Positions 8,755 to 18,232 of a stretch of DNA of 64,000 nucleotides are shown here, piece after piece. Positions within the stretch are counted from its first letter, which is position 1. Each line of letters starts with the position of its first letter. A model generated the notes under the pieces. That model saw only the letters and a list, made by a program, of their open reading frames with translations. It was not told the DNA's origin and ran no database searches. The stretch is from Pseudofrankia saprophytica. Its GTDB lineage: Bacteria > Actinomycetota > Actinomycetes > Frankiales > Frankiaceae. The stretch lies in assembly GCF_000235425.2 (NCBI RefSeq), contig NZ_KI912266.1:65100-129099 (forward strand). The letters run 5' to 3'. The translations under genes were made by a program, and so were the position numbers.

Positions 8755-8862
8755 GCGTCCAGCCGTCGTTCCTGCCCGCGGACCTTGCCGGTCCTGACCA
8801 GACCCGACCTCGACGCACCCAGACGGTCATGAGACCACCACTCGATCAAGGAGACACGCGAC

Positions 8863-10347
8863 ATGCGCCCCACGGCTTCTTCTCCCCCGCCCTTCTCTCC
8901 CCCGCCCGTCTCGGCCTCGTCGCCCGGGAGCGTCCCGGCGACCGCGCCACGCGGCGTGCACGAGGTTCCCGGGCCGCCCGGCGGCATGGTCGCGGCCGTC
9001 CGGCGGCTGCGCGCCGATCCGCTGGCGCGGTTCCCTGAGCTGCGCCGCGACTACGGGCCGCTGGTCCGGCTGGCCAGCTGGCCGGTGTCCGCCTTTCTCG
9101 TGTCCGACCCGGACGCGATCGCCGACGCTCTGGTAGGCGGCCACCGCCTGTACGCAAAGGGGGCCGTGGTTCGCGGCCCCGGCTCGCGCACGACCGTCAC
9201 GCAGCCACTGACATACCTGCTCGGCCAGGGCCTGCTGACCAGCGCGGGCGATACCCATCTTCGCCAGCGCCGGCTGATCCAGCCGCTGTTCCACAAGCAG
9301 CGGATCGCCGGTTACGGCGAGCAGTTCGTCGCGTTGGCAGACGCTGCCGCCGCGACCTGGCGGGACGGCCAGCGGCTGGACCTGCACGCGGAGATGACCG
9401 AGATGACGTTGGCGATCGTCGCCAGGACGCTGTTCGACGTCGATGTCGACGATCGCATCATCGACGTGGTGCGGACCGCCGTCGGCGAGAACATGCCGGC
9501 CGCGCGGCGCGCCAGCCTGCCCGGCTTCCAGCGTCTGGAGCGGCTCCCGCTCCGAGCGGCGCAGCGACGTCAGGAGGCCCGTCTGGCGCTCGACAACGCG
9601 GTGTTCGAGATGATCGCCGCCCGGCGCCACGCCGCCACCACCGGCGCTACCGGTGCCGCCGGCACTGACCTGCTGTCGCTGCTGCTGCACGCCCAGGACG
9701 CCGACACCGGCGAGCGGATGGACGACTCCCAGATCCGCGACGAGGCGATGACCCTCCTGCTGGCCGGCCACGAGACGACCGCGAACGCGCTGGCGTGGAC
9801 GTTCCATCTGCTCGGCGGCGAGCCGGCGGTGGCCGCCAGGCTGCACGAGGAGGTCGACGCTGTCCTCGGCGGCCGGCCACCCACGATCGACGACCTGCCC
9901 CAGCTTGCTTACACCAACGCGGTGTTCTCCGAGTCCATGCGGCTCTACCCGCCGGTCTGGGCGATGGGTCGCCATCTCGTCGCGGACCACGAGGTGGCCG
10001 GATACCTGCTGCCCGCCGGATCGACCCTGGTCTTCAGCCAATGGGTGATGCACCGGGACGAGCGCTGGTGGCCGGATCCCGACCGCTTCGACCCGACGCG
10101 CTGGCTCGACAAGGCGACGGCGCACGACCGCCCCCGCTTCGCCTATTTCCCGTTCGGCGCCGGATCTCGCCAGTGCATCGGTAACAGCTTCGCGGTCGCC
10201 GAGGGGGTCCTGACGCTGGCCGCGATCGCCCGCCACTGGTCGTTCACCCCGGCCGCGGACACGCCGGTCGTGCCCGAGCCGCTGGTCACGCTGCGCCCCA
10301 AGGGCGGCCTGCCGATGGTGGCCCACCGCCGCGGGGGTGTCAGCTGA
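8863..10347 (+). CDS. Cytochrome P450 monooxygenase
   Basis: A 494-residue soluble P450. The oxygen-binding helix I has AGHETT at 301-306, the ExxR pair is E357/R360 (ESMR), and the heme loop FPFGAGSRQCIG gives the thiolate ligand C438. The F-x-x-G-x-x-x-C-x-G signature is complete. The first ~35 residues are Pro/Ser/Ala-rich and unlikely to be structured. The loop style and length resemble the CYP102/CYP4-like bacterial class II branch more than the CYP105/107 group. The ATG follows AAGGAG ten bases upstream. No ferredoxin gene is adjacent, so the redox partner is elsewhere; the substrate is unknown. Confidence 0.92.
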   Translation: MRPTASSPPPFSPPPVSASSPGSVPATAPRGVHEVPGPPGGMVAAVRRLRADPLARFPELRRDYGPLVRLASWPVSAFLVSDPDAIADALVGGHRLYAKGAVVRGPGSRTTVTQPLTYLLGQGLLTSAGDTHLRQRRLIQPLFHKQRIAGYGEQFVALADAAAATWRDGQRLDLHAEMTEMTLAIVARTLFDVDVDDRIIDVVRTAVGENMPAARRASLPGFQRLERLPLRAAQRRQEARLALDNAVFEMIAARRHAATTGATGAAGTDLLSLLLHAQDADTGERMDDSQIRDEAMTLLLAGHETTANALAWTFHLLGGEPAVAARLHEEVDAVLGGRPPTIDDLPQLAYTNAVFSESMRLYPPVWAMGRHLVADHEVAGYLLPAGSTLVFSQWVMHRDERWWPDPDRFDPTRWLDKATAHDRPRFAYFPFGAGSRQCIGNSFAVAEGVLTLAAIARHWSFTPAADTPVVPEPLVTLRPKGGLPMVAHRRGGVS

Positions 10348-10490
10348 GGAGACCTGGCCAGTTCCGGTTTCGTCACACGGTTCTCACATCCAGCTCGCAG
10401 CCACGGCGCATCCACCGCGGGTGGGATCACCGCACTGGACGCCGCCCAGGCTGGCGTCCGCCAAGCGTCGTCGTCAGTTCGGAGAATGAT

Positions 10491-11054
10491 GTGAACAGTC
10501 GGAACTGGGTTCGCGGCCGCTCGATCGCGCTCGCAGGCGGGCTCCTGCTGGCCGTATCCGGGTGCCGCGCCAGCGCCGGACCATCGCCGGGCGTGGCCTC
10601 GGCGGCACCCGCGACCGCCACGGCCGGCGCGGCCGCGTCCACGAGCACGAGCACGAGCACGGATCCGACGGCCGGCACGACGGCACCGGCCGGGGCGGGC
10701 ACCGGCGGCCCCGGCTCGCTGACCGTCGGCATCACCAGCCCGGTGTCCGTCGCGGGGCACGTCAACACGCCGGTGAGCTGCGAGGTCGCCGGGCGGCGCT
10801 ACGCCGAGTCGGCGACCGGCGTCGTGAACGGGGCCACGGTCGCCGAGAGCGTGCGGGTCGCGGGTTACACCGGACCGGGCTCGTACGCGGCGGTGGTGAC
10901 CGTGTCCCTGGTCGCGAACGACGCCTCCCGGTACGCCATCGACGCCGTGCCGGCAACCGTCGAGATCACCTCGACCGGCGGTTCTGTCTCGTTCAGCGCC
11001 AGCACATACGCCGGCCGCACCCTGGCGGGCTCGATCAACTGGGCCTGCTCGTAG
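10491..11054 (+). CDS. Secreted lipoprotein of unknown function
   Basis: A 187-residue protein starting GTG 10491. The N-terminus is a signal peptide ending in a lipobox LAVSGC, so Cys24 or thereabouts should be lipidated. A Thr/Ser/Ala linker (ASTSTSTSTDP) precedes a ~115-residue beta-rich domain that ends in GRTLAGSINWACS. I recognise no named family. A diverged copy of the last ~40 bases occurs near 15.5 kb (see separate entry). Confidence 0.7.
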   Translation: MNSRNWVRGRSIALAGGLLLAVSGCRASAGPSPGVASAAPATATAGAAASTSTSTSTDPTAGTTAPAGAGTGGPGSLTVGITSPVSVAGHVNTPVSCEVAGRRYAESATGVVNGATVAESVRVAGYTGPGSYAAVVTVSLVANDASRYAIDAVPATVEITSTGGSVSFSASTYAGRTLAGSINWACS

Positions 11055-11112
11055 CCCTCGCCGTCCGTGTGGATTCCTTTACTGCGTCGGCTGGACCTGT
11101 CAGCGTGGACGA

Positions 11113-12129
11113 GTGCGGGCGCTGATCAAATACTGCGCGACGCCGGCTGGCCCCGTCGCGTATTCGACAATGGGGTCTGGACCGGCCTTGTTGTGCGACT
11201 CGGGGTGGATCACCCACCTCCGTGAGCAGCTGGATCTGCTTTCCTTTGGCAGGTTCGTCGAACGCCTCGCGCAGCATTTCACGGTGATTCGCTTCGACAA
11301 GCCCGGATGTGGCCTGTCGGATCGGGACGGAGCAGACCTCTCGTTCGACGGTCAGGTGGCTGCGGCGCTGGCGGTCGCCGACGCGGTGGGCACGCGCCGC
11401 TTCCGCCTGTTCGGCGCCTCGCAGGGGGGTCAGATCGCCGCCGCGATCGCGGCGAGGTGCCCGGAACGGGTCGAGGCGCTCGTGGTCTACGGAATGTGCG
11501 CCGACGGCCGAGAGCTGGCTCCGCTCGACGTCAGGAAGTCCGTCGTCGCGCTGGTGCGGGCGCACTGGGGCATGGGGCTGCAGGCGCTGGCGAACGCATT
11601 CGTCACCGATCCCACCGCGGACGAGATGGCGGCGTTCACCCGGTTCCAGCGGACGAGCGCCTCGGCCGCGGTGGCCGCCCAGCTGCTGGAGGTGTACTAC
11701 GACACGGACATCCGGGCGCTCCTTCCGGCGGTCCGGACGCCGACCGCGGTCCTGCACCGCGAAGGCGACCGAGGCACCAGGTTCGAGCTGGGCCGCGCGG
11801 TCGCCGCGAGTATCCCCGGGGCCACCCTGATCCCGCTGCCAGGCTCCAGCCATCTCTACTACCACGGCGACTGGGAGGCGGTCCTGGACGCGGCACTCAC
11901 CTTTCTTGGCCAGCCCGCGCGCAGGGGACAACGGCTGACGGACCGTGAGTTCGAGATCGCCGAACTGGTGACCGAGGGGCTCACCAACCATGCCATCGCC
12001 GGCCGGCTGTCCGTCGCGCCGCGAACGATCGAAACGCACGTGGAGAACATCCGACGCAAGCTGCGGATGAGCTCCCGCGCCCAGATCGCGGCCTGGACCA
12101 CCGAACAGCGGCTGCGCCGGCACCGCTGA
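11113..12129 (+). CDS. Alpha/beta-hydrolase fused to a LuxR-type DNA-binding domain
   Basis: A 338-residue two-domain protein. Residues ~1-275 form an alpha/beta-hydrolase fold with a nucleophile elbow GASQGG (S103) and a late His in PGSSHLYYH, so the catalytic triad appears intact. Residues ~280-335 are a LuxR-family helix-turn-helix (LTDREFEIAELV, then PRTIETHVENIRRKL). Such fusions may use the hydrolase fold as a ligand sensor, as in plant hormone receptors, or may still be enzymes. The start is GTG 11113. It stands upstream of an F420 oxidoreductase and methyltransferase on the same strand. Confidence 0.85.
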   Translation: MRALIKYCATPAGPVAYSTMGSGPALLCDSGWITHLREQLDLLSFGRFVERLAQHFTVIRFDKPGCGLSDRDGADLSFDGQVAAALAVADAVGTRRFRLFGASQGGQIAAAIAARCPERVEALVVYGMCADGRELAPLDVRKSVVALVRAHWGMGLQALANAFVTDPTADEMAAFTRFQRTSASAAVAAQLLEVYYDTDIRALLPAVRTPTAVLHREGDRGTRFELGRAVAASIPGATLIPLPGSSHLYYHGDWEAVLDAALTFLGQPARRGQRLTDREFEIAELVTEGLTNHAIAGRLSVAPRTIETHVENIRRKLRMSSRAQIAAWTTEQRLRRHR

Positions 12130-12368
12130 AGGATCGGTCGAACACCCGATATCCGCGGCCGCCAACCGTGCCAGGACCACGCCGGAGCGGTGCCAGGCCA
12201 GTAGTTCACCCGATAGGCGGCCCGACGCGGCGGTCCTAGCGTCGACCTCATGTCACCCGTCTCGATCCCGGCGCCCCTACCGGCCACCGGGAAACAGTCA
12301 CCGCGCCCGGCGCCACCGACCCTGGCAGTCCCAACCTGTTTCCACGGCCCGGCCGAGAGCGCGGCGTC

Positions 12369-13427
12369 ATGACTGCGCGGCGCGGGGTGGGCCTCACCCC
12401 CATGGAGACCCGGCGAGACGTCATCGTCAGGGCCGCAGTGCTGGCAGAAGAGCTGGGATACGAGACCTTCGCGGTTCCCGAGGGATGGGGCCTGGACTCC
12501 ACCCCGGTCGTGACTGAGATCGCGCTGCGCACCACTCGTATCCAGCTGGCCTCGGCTGTCCTGTCGGTGTGGGGGCGCACCCCGGCGACACTGGCGATGA
12601 CCGCCGCCACCCTGCACCAGGTCTGTGCGGGGCGCTACGTGCTCGGCCTGGGTGCCAGCACGAAAGCACTGGTCGAGGGGTTTCACGACGTGCCGTTCGA
12701 GCATCCGGCCGCGAAGCTGCGCGAGGTCGTCACCCAGGTCCGCGCGCTGCTCGCCGGCGAGCCGGCCCAGCTGCGCCACCTCCCTGGCGCGCACCCGCTG
12801 CGACTGGGCCAGTCCCCGACCTCCGAGGTGCCGATCTTCCTCGCGGCACTCGGCCCACGCACGACCCGGGTGGCCGCCGAGGTCGGCGACGGCTGGATCC
12901 CCGCGCTGATGGCCCGGGACCACCTCCCGGCCGCGGCGGAGCAGCTCAACCGGCTGCGGGCGACCGTCGCTCCGGACCGGGCGGCTCTCACCGTGGCGGC
13001 CGGCCCCATCGCCGTCGCCGATGAGAACCCCGACACCGCCCGGCACATCGCCGCCTCCTGCGCCGCCTGGTACCTCACCGCCATGGGCGGCGTCTATGCC
13101 CGGTCGGTGTCCGATCAGGGCTACGCCCCCCAGATCAGCGCCATCGCGGATGCCAACCCGCGACCGAGCCCGCGGCGCGGCATCATTCCCCCTGCCGCCC
13201 AGTCCGTCCTCGACCAGCTCGCCGCCTACGGAACCGGCGGCCAGGTCACCGAGCAGCTAGCGGCCTGGGACCAGGTCGCCGACGTCGTCACCATCCTGCT
13301 GCCACCTGGCCTGCCCTGGCCCACCATCGAGGCCACCCTCGTCGCCGCGGCGCCACCGGCCGCCGGCCGGGCCGAGGGACCGAACGCCGCCGTGCCCCGC
13401 CCAGGTTCCGCCCAGGTCCTCCGATGA
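12369..13427 (+). CDS. Luciferase-like (LLM class) F420-dependent oxidoreductase
   Basis: A 352-residue TIM-barrel enzyme. The N-terminal strand has GVGLTPME, then EELGYETFAVPEGWG, then the LRTTRIQLASAV segment, followed by RYVLGLGAS, all typical of the bacterial-luciferase superfamily that binds F420 or FMN. A late RVAAEVGDGW-type motif confirms the family. Its TGA stop lies 9 bp before the methyltransferase start, so the two are one operon. It may reduce or oxidise a small metabolite that is then methylated. Substrate unknown. Confidence 0.88.
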   Translation: MTARRGVGLTPMETRRDVIVRAAVLAEELGYETFAVPEGWGLDSTPVVTEIALRTTRIQLASAVLSVWGRTPATLAMTAATLHQVCAGRYVLGLGASTKALVEGFHDVPFEHPAAKLREVVTQVRALLAGEPAQLRHLPGAHPLRLGQSPTSEVPIFLAALGPRTTRVAAEVGDGWIPALMARDHLPAAAEQLNRLRATVAPDRAALTVAAGPIAVADENPDTARHIAASCAAWYLTAMGGVYARSVSDQGYAPQISAIADANPRPSPRRGIIPPAAQSVLDQLAAYGTGGQVTEQLAAWDQVADVVTILLPPGLPWPTIEATLVAAAPPAAGRAEGPNAAVPRPGSAQVLR

Positions 13428-13436
13428 GGAGTCGTG

Positions 13437-14078
13437 ATGGGGTTCTATGACGACCAGGTGCTGCCCCGGATCACCGACCTCGCCCTCGGCAGACCGATGG
13501 AGGAGACCCGGGCGCGCGTCGCGGCCGGGCTGTCCGGCGAGGTTCTCGAGATCGGTTTCGGGTCGGGACGCAACATTCCGCATCTTCCAGCAGGCGTCAC
13601 TCGCCTGCTCGCGGTCGAGCCCGCGGCCGTCGGCCGCAAACTCGCGGCGTCTCGCATTGCCGCGGCGCCCGCCCCGGTCGAGTTCATCGGTGACGATGGC
13701 CAGGCGCTACCCCTTCCGGACGAGTCGGTCGACCATGTGCTGACGACCTGGACACTGTGCACCATCCCCGATGCCGAACAGGCGCTGCGCGAGATCCATC
13801 GAGTACTGCGGCCCGGCGGCACGATGCACTTCACCGAGCACGGCCGCTCGCCCAGACCCGGCGTAGCCCGCTGGCAGGACCGGCTCACACCTTCCTGGGG
13901 CCGACTCGCCGGAGGCTGCAAGCTCAACCGCCGGATCGACGAGCTGGTCGAGAAGTCCGGACTAACCGTGGAGTCGGTCAGGACGTATCCGATGAGCGGT
14001 ACGGCGCTGATGGGTTTCGCCTACGAGGGCGTCGCGTCGAAACCGGGCACAGCCGACCTCCAAGAGCAGCGTCACTGA
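13437..14078 (+). CDS. Class I SAM-dependent methyltransferase
   Basis: A 213-residue methyltransferase_11-type protein. Motif I reads [11 protein letters not shown], the acidic end of strand 2 is AVEP, motif [16 protein letters not shown], and the post-motif [13 protein letters not shown]. It most resembles the small UbiE/phospholipid-methyltransferase-like group. ATG 13437 is preferred over the GTG three bases earlier because GAGGAG is then at five-base spacing. The last 7 bases overlap the convergent nhaA gene. Confidence 0.85.
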   Translation: MGFYDDQVLPRITDLALGRPMEETRARVAAGLSGEVLEIGFGSGRNIPHLPAGVTRLLAVEPAAVGRKLAASRIAAAPAPVEFIGDDGQALPLPDESVDHVLTTWTLCTIPDAEQALREIHRVLRPGGTMHFTEHGRSPRPGVARWQDRLTPSWGRLAGGCKLNRRIDELVEKSGLTVESVRTYPMSGTALMGFAYEGVASKPGTADLQEQRH

Positions 14079-15340
14079 GTCGAGTTCGTCGCGCGGCTCG
14101 CGCGGTACGCGCGGTTGCGCGGGCGCAGCACAGCGGCGGCGAGGACAGCGGCGAACAGGGAGCTGGCCAGGATGGCGATCTTTATGTGGTCGTCGTGGCC
14201 GCTGCCGGTGCCGAAGGCGAGCTCGCCGATGAGCAGGGAGACGGTGAACCCGATTCCCGCCAGGACCGCCAGCCCGAGAACATCGATCCAGGCGAGCTCG
14301 TCGTCGAGGGTGGCGTGGGTGAAGCGGGCTACCAGAAAGGTAGCGGCCATGATCCCCACGGGTTTTCCGATGAGGAGGCCGAGCATGACCCCGAGGGCGG
14401 CACGGTCTGTCAGAGCGTCGGTCAGGCCGTGCAGGCCGCCGATGGTGACCCCGGCGGAGAGGAACGCGAAGACCGGCACCGCGACACCGGCCGAGATCGG
14501 CCGCCAGCGGCGCTCGAAATGCTCGGCCAGCCCGGGACCCGTCGGGGGCCCGCCGGCCTGGTCGCCATGTCGTCGTCGTACCGGCACGGCGAATCCCAGG
14601 AGCACCCCGGCGACGGTCGCGTGCACACCGGAGGCGTGTACCAGCATCCACGTGGCCGCGGCCAGGGGAAGCAGCAGCCACCACGCCCGTACTCGGCGTT
14701 GCACCAGGACGGTGAACACCGCGAACGGCACCAGGGCGCCCAGCAGCGGGACGACCGAGAGGTGGCGGGTGTAGACGACCGCGATGATGACGATGGCGAG
14801 CAGGTCGTCGACCACGGCGAGGGTCAGCAGGAAGGTCCGCGGCGCCGGCGGCAGATGCCGTCCGACGACGGCCAGCACCGCCAGCGCGAACGCGATGTCG
14901 GTGGCGGTCGGGATCGCCCAGCCCCGGGACGCGCCGCCGTCGAGATTGACCAGCGAGTACAGCACGGCCGGAACCGCGACGCCTCCCATGGCGGCGACGA
15001 CCGGAACGGCGGCTCGCCGCGGATCACGCAGATCGCCGGCGACGAACTCGCGTTTGAGTTCCAACCCCGCCACGAAGAAGAAGATCGCGAGCAGTCCGTC
15101 GGCCGCCCATTCGGCCACCGTGAGATCCAGACGCAGCCGGGCCGGCCCCAGGCGGTAGGACACCATCGACTGGTAGGAGGCCGACCACGGCGAGTTCGCC
15201 CAGACCAGAGCCAGGACGGTGGCCACCAGCAACACCGCGCCGCCGATGGTCTCCTTGCGCAGGATGGCGGCGATCCGACGGCTCTCCGGCCACGATCCAC
15301 GATCGAACACCACGAACCGGCGAGGTGGGCTCTCGGGCAC
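14072..15340 (-). CDS. nhaA: Na+/H+ antiporter NhaA
   Basis: A 422-residue membrane antiporter with about 12 helices. Signature segments are clear: the [13 protein letters not shown] helix, the [14 protein letters not shown] segment, and [10 protein letters not shown], which holds the adjacent aspartates that bind Na+ and H+. It exchanges external protons for internal sodium and helps in alkaline or saline stress. ATG at 15340. It ends tail-to-tail with the methyltransferase gene. Confidence 0.95.
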   Translation of the reverse strand: MPESPPRRFVVFDRGSWPESRRIAAILRKETIGGAVLLVATVLALVWANSPWSASYQSMVSYRLGPARLRLDLTVAEWAADGLLAIFFFVAGLELKREFVAGDLRDPRRAAVPVVAAMGGVAVPAVLYSLVNLDGGASRGWAIPTATDIAFALAVLAVVGRHLPPAPRTFLLTLAVVDDLLAIVIIAVVYTRHLSVVPLLGALVPFAVFTVLVQRRVRAWWLLLPLAAATWMLVHASGVHATVAGVLLGFAVPVRRRHGDQAGGPPTGPGLAEHFERRWRPISAGVAVPVFAFLSAGVTIGGLHGLTDALTDRAALGVMLGLLIGKPVGIMAATFLVARFTHATLDDELAWIDVLGLAVLAGIGFTVSLLIGELAFGTGSGHDDHIKIAILASSLFAAVLAAAVLRPRNRAYRASRATNSTQ

Positions 15341-15479
15341 GGCGGACTCCTCGCCACGGGGTCAGGTCACCAGCCGCCGACCAGACTTCCCGGCACACCG
15401 GCACCGACAGTAGCCGAAGCCGCGGACAAGGCGCGTGCGCCTCAGCCGAAAGCCACGATGCCAGGCCTCCCGATCGACC

Positions 15480-15520
15480 GGCCGCACGCTCGCGGGCTCG
15501 ATCAGCTGGGCCTGCTCGTG
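15480..15520 (+). pseudogene. Diverged fragment of a lipoprotein-gene 3' end
   Basis: Forty-one bases here match the last codons of the lipoprotein gene (11012-11052) with about four mismatches. They would encode GRTLAGSISWACS against GRTLAGSINWACS. Most of the differences are synonymous third-position changes, which suggests coding ancestry. There is no stop at the end and no start or signal sequence upstream, so this is a relic. Confidence 0.55.
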
Positions 15521-15527
15521 GCTCAGG

Positions 15528-15555
15528 CCACCCCGGCGGCCGCGCGCCGGGGTGG
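15528..15555. terminator. Ten-base-stem hairpin between nhaA and the ABC operon
   Basis: Perfect inverted repeat CCACCCCGGC / GCCGGGGTGG with an eight-base GC-rich loop. It lies 64 bp beyond the end of the leftward ABC permease gene, in the direction of its transcription. It is followed by an eight-base tandem array (GGCACCGG type, about 15577-15608). Confidence 0.5.
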
Positions 15556-15618
15556 CCCGGACGCCCGGACGCCCGGGCACCGGGGCACCGGGGCACCGGG
15601 GCACCGGCGTCGACGCTG

Positions 15619-16332
15619 TCAGGCGTCCCTGCGTTCGAGGAGTACCGCGGCGGCAAGCAGCGCGCCGAGGGCCCACAACGCCAGGACGCCGAGACCCTTC
15701 CAGGGGCCGATCGCGAGGTCGCCGGAGGTGGCCTGCACCGCCAGGCCAGCACTCGCCGGCTCGATCCGCTGCAGGCGCCGTTGCCAGGCCGGGTCGGCCA
15801 CCGCGGCGTTCACGATCGGGAGCGCGTACAGGAGCGCGAGGACCGTCCCCATCCCGGCGGCCGGGCTACGGACGGCCGCCGCGATCCCGAGGCTCAACAG
15901 GCCGATGAGGACCAGGTACAGCACCGAGCCGACCGCCGGGCGCGCGGCCAGGGTGTGCGCGGGCAGCAGGAACCGACCCGCGGCCACGGACCCGGCCACG
16001 GCGACGGCCGCCGCGGCCGCCACCACGGCGGCGACGACCGCCGCCTTGGCGGCCAGCACCCTGCTGCGGCGCGGCATGGCCGTGAACGTCACCACAGCCA
16101 GGCCGCTGGCGTACTCGTCGCCGACGGCCAGCACGGCCAGGACCGCCACGACCGCCTGACCCAGCTGCACTCCGGTGAGGCTCAGCCTCGGCAGGTCCGC
16201 GCCGGGCAGCGGGTCCGAGAACCCGGCCGCGACCGCGCTCACCGCGACCGTGCCGGCGACGACCGCGGCCAGCAGCGCCAGCGTGCCCGGCGACGTGCGC
16301 AGCTTGGTCCACTCGGCGCGCACTGTGTTCAT
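15619..16332 (-). CDS. ABC transporter permease (ABC-2-type), second permease of the exporter
   Basis: A 237-residue protein starting with MNTVRAEWTKLRTSPG, the typical N-terminus of actinobacterial ABC-2 permeases. About six hydrophobic helices follow, with a short cytoplasmic RRSRVLAAK segment shared with the neighbouring longer permease. The ATG at 16332 is 379 bp after that permease, across a repeat-rich gap, so whether it is co-transcribed is uncertain. It probably pairs with the ATPase at 18229-19158. Confidence 0.8.
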   Translation of the reverse strand: MNTVRAEWTKLRTSPGTLALLAAVVAGTVAVSAVAAGFSDPLPGADLPRLSLTGVQLGQAVVAVLAVLAVGDEYASGLAVVTFTAMPRRSRVLAAKAAVVAAVVAAAAAVAVAGSVAAGRFLLPAHTLAARPAVGSVLYLVLIGLLSLGIAAAVRSPAAGMGTVLALLYALPIVNAAVADPAWQRRLQRIEPASAGLAVQATSGDLAIGPWKGLGVLALWALGALLAAAVLLERRDA

Positions 16333-16711
16333 GGTTCGCTCCGTGCGGGCGGCGCGCTCCGGCCCCTTCCTTGCTTCGCTGCGGAAGGGACCTCCGCGCG
16401 CCGTCCTCCTCCGCTCACGGGCGCTCCGGCGACCTCCGCTGCGGCCCAACCCACTTCGCTGCGCTCGTGGGCCGGGCCTCCGCGGAGGCGCGCCTCCGCG
16501 CCGCACGGTCGCCCGCCGCTGAACGTCGCCAATCCACGAACGACCTCTGTTCGCGGGGCACTTCGCTGCGCTCGTGGGCGGGCTTCCGCGGAGGCGCGCC
16601 TCCGCGCCCCGTTCGGTCGCGGCACGCTGTAGCGTCGCCAAGCCGAGGCTGCTTCCTCGCACGGGCAACCTCGCTGCGCTCGTGGGCGGGGCTCCGTGGC
16701 ATCCGTCGGCG
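16333..16711. repeat. Intergenic block of ~100-bp imperfect repeats with a 20-bp palindrome
   Basis: The gap between the two permease genes is built from repeats. A ~58-base unit beginning CTTCGCTGCGCTCGTGGGC occurs at 16454-16512 and 16561-16620. A shortened copy starts near 16670 and a weak one near 16372. Both full copies carry a perfect 20-bp palindrome CGCGGAGGCG/CGCCTCCGCG (16481-16500 and its partner near 16588-16607). CGTCGCCAA elements recur between units. No gene is credible here; the open frames are low-complexity artefacts. Confidence 0.75.
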
Positions 16712-18232
16712 TCATGCGTCCCGCCGGCGTTGCGTCACCGCGGCGGCGGCGAGGACCACGGCCGCCCAGCCGGCAAGGACGGCGAAGCCGGCCCACGGCG
16801 CGAGCGGGAAGTACCCGTCGGCCGGCGTGTAGAGGTTCGCCACCTGCGGATACTCCGGCGACGCCTGCTGCAGCGCGAACGCCGCCGCCGGGCTGACGCG
16901 CAGCAGCCAGCGCGCCGCGTCGCCCGTCAGGACGGTCATGGCCAGCAGGTATGGCAGGACGATCACGAGGACCGCGGTGGTGACCGCGGTGACGCCGCGC
17001 CGCAGCAGCGTCCCGAGGCCGAGGGCCAGGACCGCGGCTACGGCGAGCAGGGCCGCGGTGCCGACGACGACGCGCGCCTCGGTGCCGGCCGGGGCGGCAT
17101 GGACGTACACGCCGTTGCCGCGCAGCACCCGTTGCCCGAGGGTGATCGTGGCCGCCGCCGCGGCCAGGCCGGCGACGAACATGACGCCGCCGACGACGGT
17201 GGCCTTCGCGGCCAGGACCCGCAGGCGGTGCGGACTGGCCGCGAACGTCGTCCGGACGAGTCCGCGACGGTACTCCGCGGTGACGAACACGGTGCCCACG
17301 ACGACGGCCAGGATCAGGCCGACGAAGGTGCCGACCAGCGTCTGGGCGATGGACACCCCGAGGCCCCCGGCGCCGGCCACGGCCGGCGCGATGTCGCCGG
17401 AACCGGTCAGGCGCACGGCGTCGCCGACCCGCTCGACCCCCAGCGCGGCGCCCAGGGGATCGCCCGACGGCCCGCTCGGCGCGCCGATGACGTCCGGGTG
17501 CCAGGCCGCGCCGGTCCAGCCGTCCCGCGCGGCGAGGTGGTCGAACGTGCCGGTCACCTGGGTCGGCCCGCCCATGGCGCCGGACATCAGCCCGGCGTGC
17601 AGCTCCTCGGAGTGCTGCGGGGACGTGGCGAACAGCCCGACCTCGACGGTCGGCGGCAGGCCGGGCAGCCGAGCGGTGCCGACGGTCGTCCACCGGCCGC
17701 CGTCGACGGACTCGGCGGCCGTGACGGTGTCCCCGGATCGGCTCAGGCGCAGCCAGCGAGGGGCGGTGGTGGTGGTGTCGCCGGGGCTGCCTGCGACGTC
17801 GTGGGTGTAGTCGTACTGCAGCCGCACCCCGTGGCCACCGGTGACCATGACCGCCGCGTACGACGAGCCCTGCCCCGTGCCCGCCCTGACGATGAGGCCG
17901 GCCTTGGCCCACGGCTCGACGGTGTGGCTCGGCGCGTCCGGGTCCACCCCGGACGCCAGGCCGGTGATGGCGGTGACCCGGGCGATGACCTCGCCGTCCC
18001 CGGCGAGCGCCTGGTGCAGGAACGTGAAGGTGTCGGTGACCTCCTCGCCGCCGGGGCCGACCGGCAGCGAGCACTCGGATCCCGGGCCGTTCTTGCCACA
18101 GCTCCCCTGCATCCCCGGCATGAGCCCGAACGCCACGATGACGCCGACGATGGCGACGGTGGCGATGACCCAGCCGCGGATGGTCCGGAACTTCGTCCAC
18201 TCGGCCCGCAGCGTGTCCGCGAACGCGCTCAT
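16712..18232 (-). CDS. ABC transporter permease with a large extracytoplasmic domain
   Basis: A 506-residue protein. It starts MSAFADTLRAEWTKFRT and has one membrane helix at about 20-38. A ~230-residue extracytoplasmic insert follows, whose middle (SYAAVMV..WLRLSRSGDTV..ESVDGGRW..VGLFAT) has the look of a concanavalin-like/DUF1349 beta-sandwich. Five or so membrane helices come after. A single helix, sandwich domain and helix bundle is a known but uncommon actinobacterial arrangement. The start overlaps the ATPase stop by 4 bases (ATGA), so the genes are coupled. Confidence 0.82.
   Translation of the reverse strand: MSAFADTLRAEWTKFRTIRGWVIATVAIVGVIVAFGLMPGMQGSCGKNGPGSECSLPVGPGGEEVTDTFTFLHQALAGDGEVIARVTAITGLASGVDPDAPSHTVEPWAKAGLIVRAGTGQGSSYAAVMVTGGHGVRLQYDYTHDVAGSPGDTTTTAPRWLRLSRSGDTVTAAESVDGGRWTTVGTARLPGLPPTVEVGLFATSPQHSEELHAGLMSGAMGGPTQVTGTFDHLAARDGWTGAAWHPDVIGAPSGPSGDPLGAALGVERVGDAVRLTGSGDIAPAVAGAGGLGVSIAQTLVGTFVGLILAVVVGTVFVTAEYRRGLVRTTFAASPHRLRVLAAKATVVGGVMFVAGLAAAAATITLGQRVLRGNGVYVHAAPAGTEARVVVGTAALLAVAAVLALGLGTLLRRGVTAVTTAVLVIVLPYLLAMTVLTGDAARWLLRVSPAAAFALQQASPEYPQVANLYTPADGYFPLAPWAGFAVLAGWAAVVLAAAAVTQRRRDA

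Noticed and set aside
13757-16159. 800-codon plus-strand open frame
   Set aside because: It crosses the methyltransferase, nhaA and ABC permease genes in the wrong frame or strand and is low in complexity.
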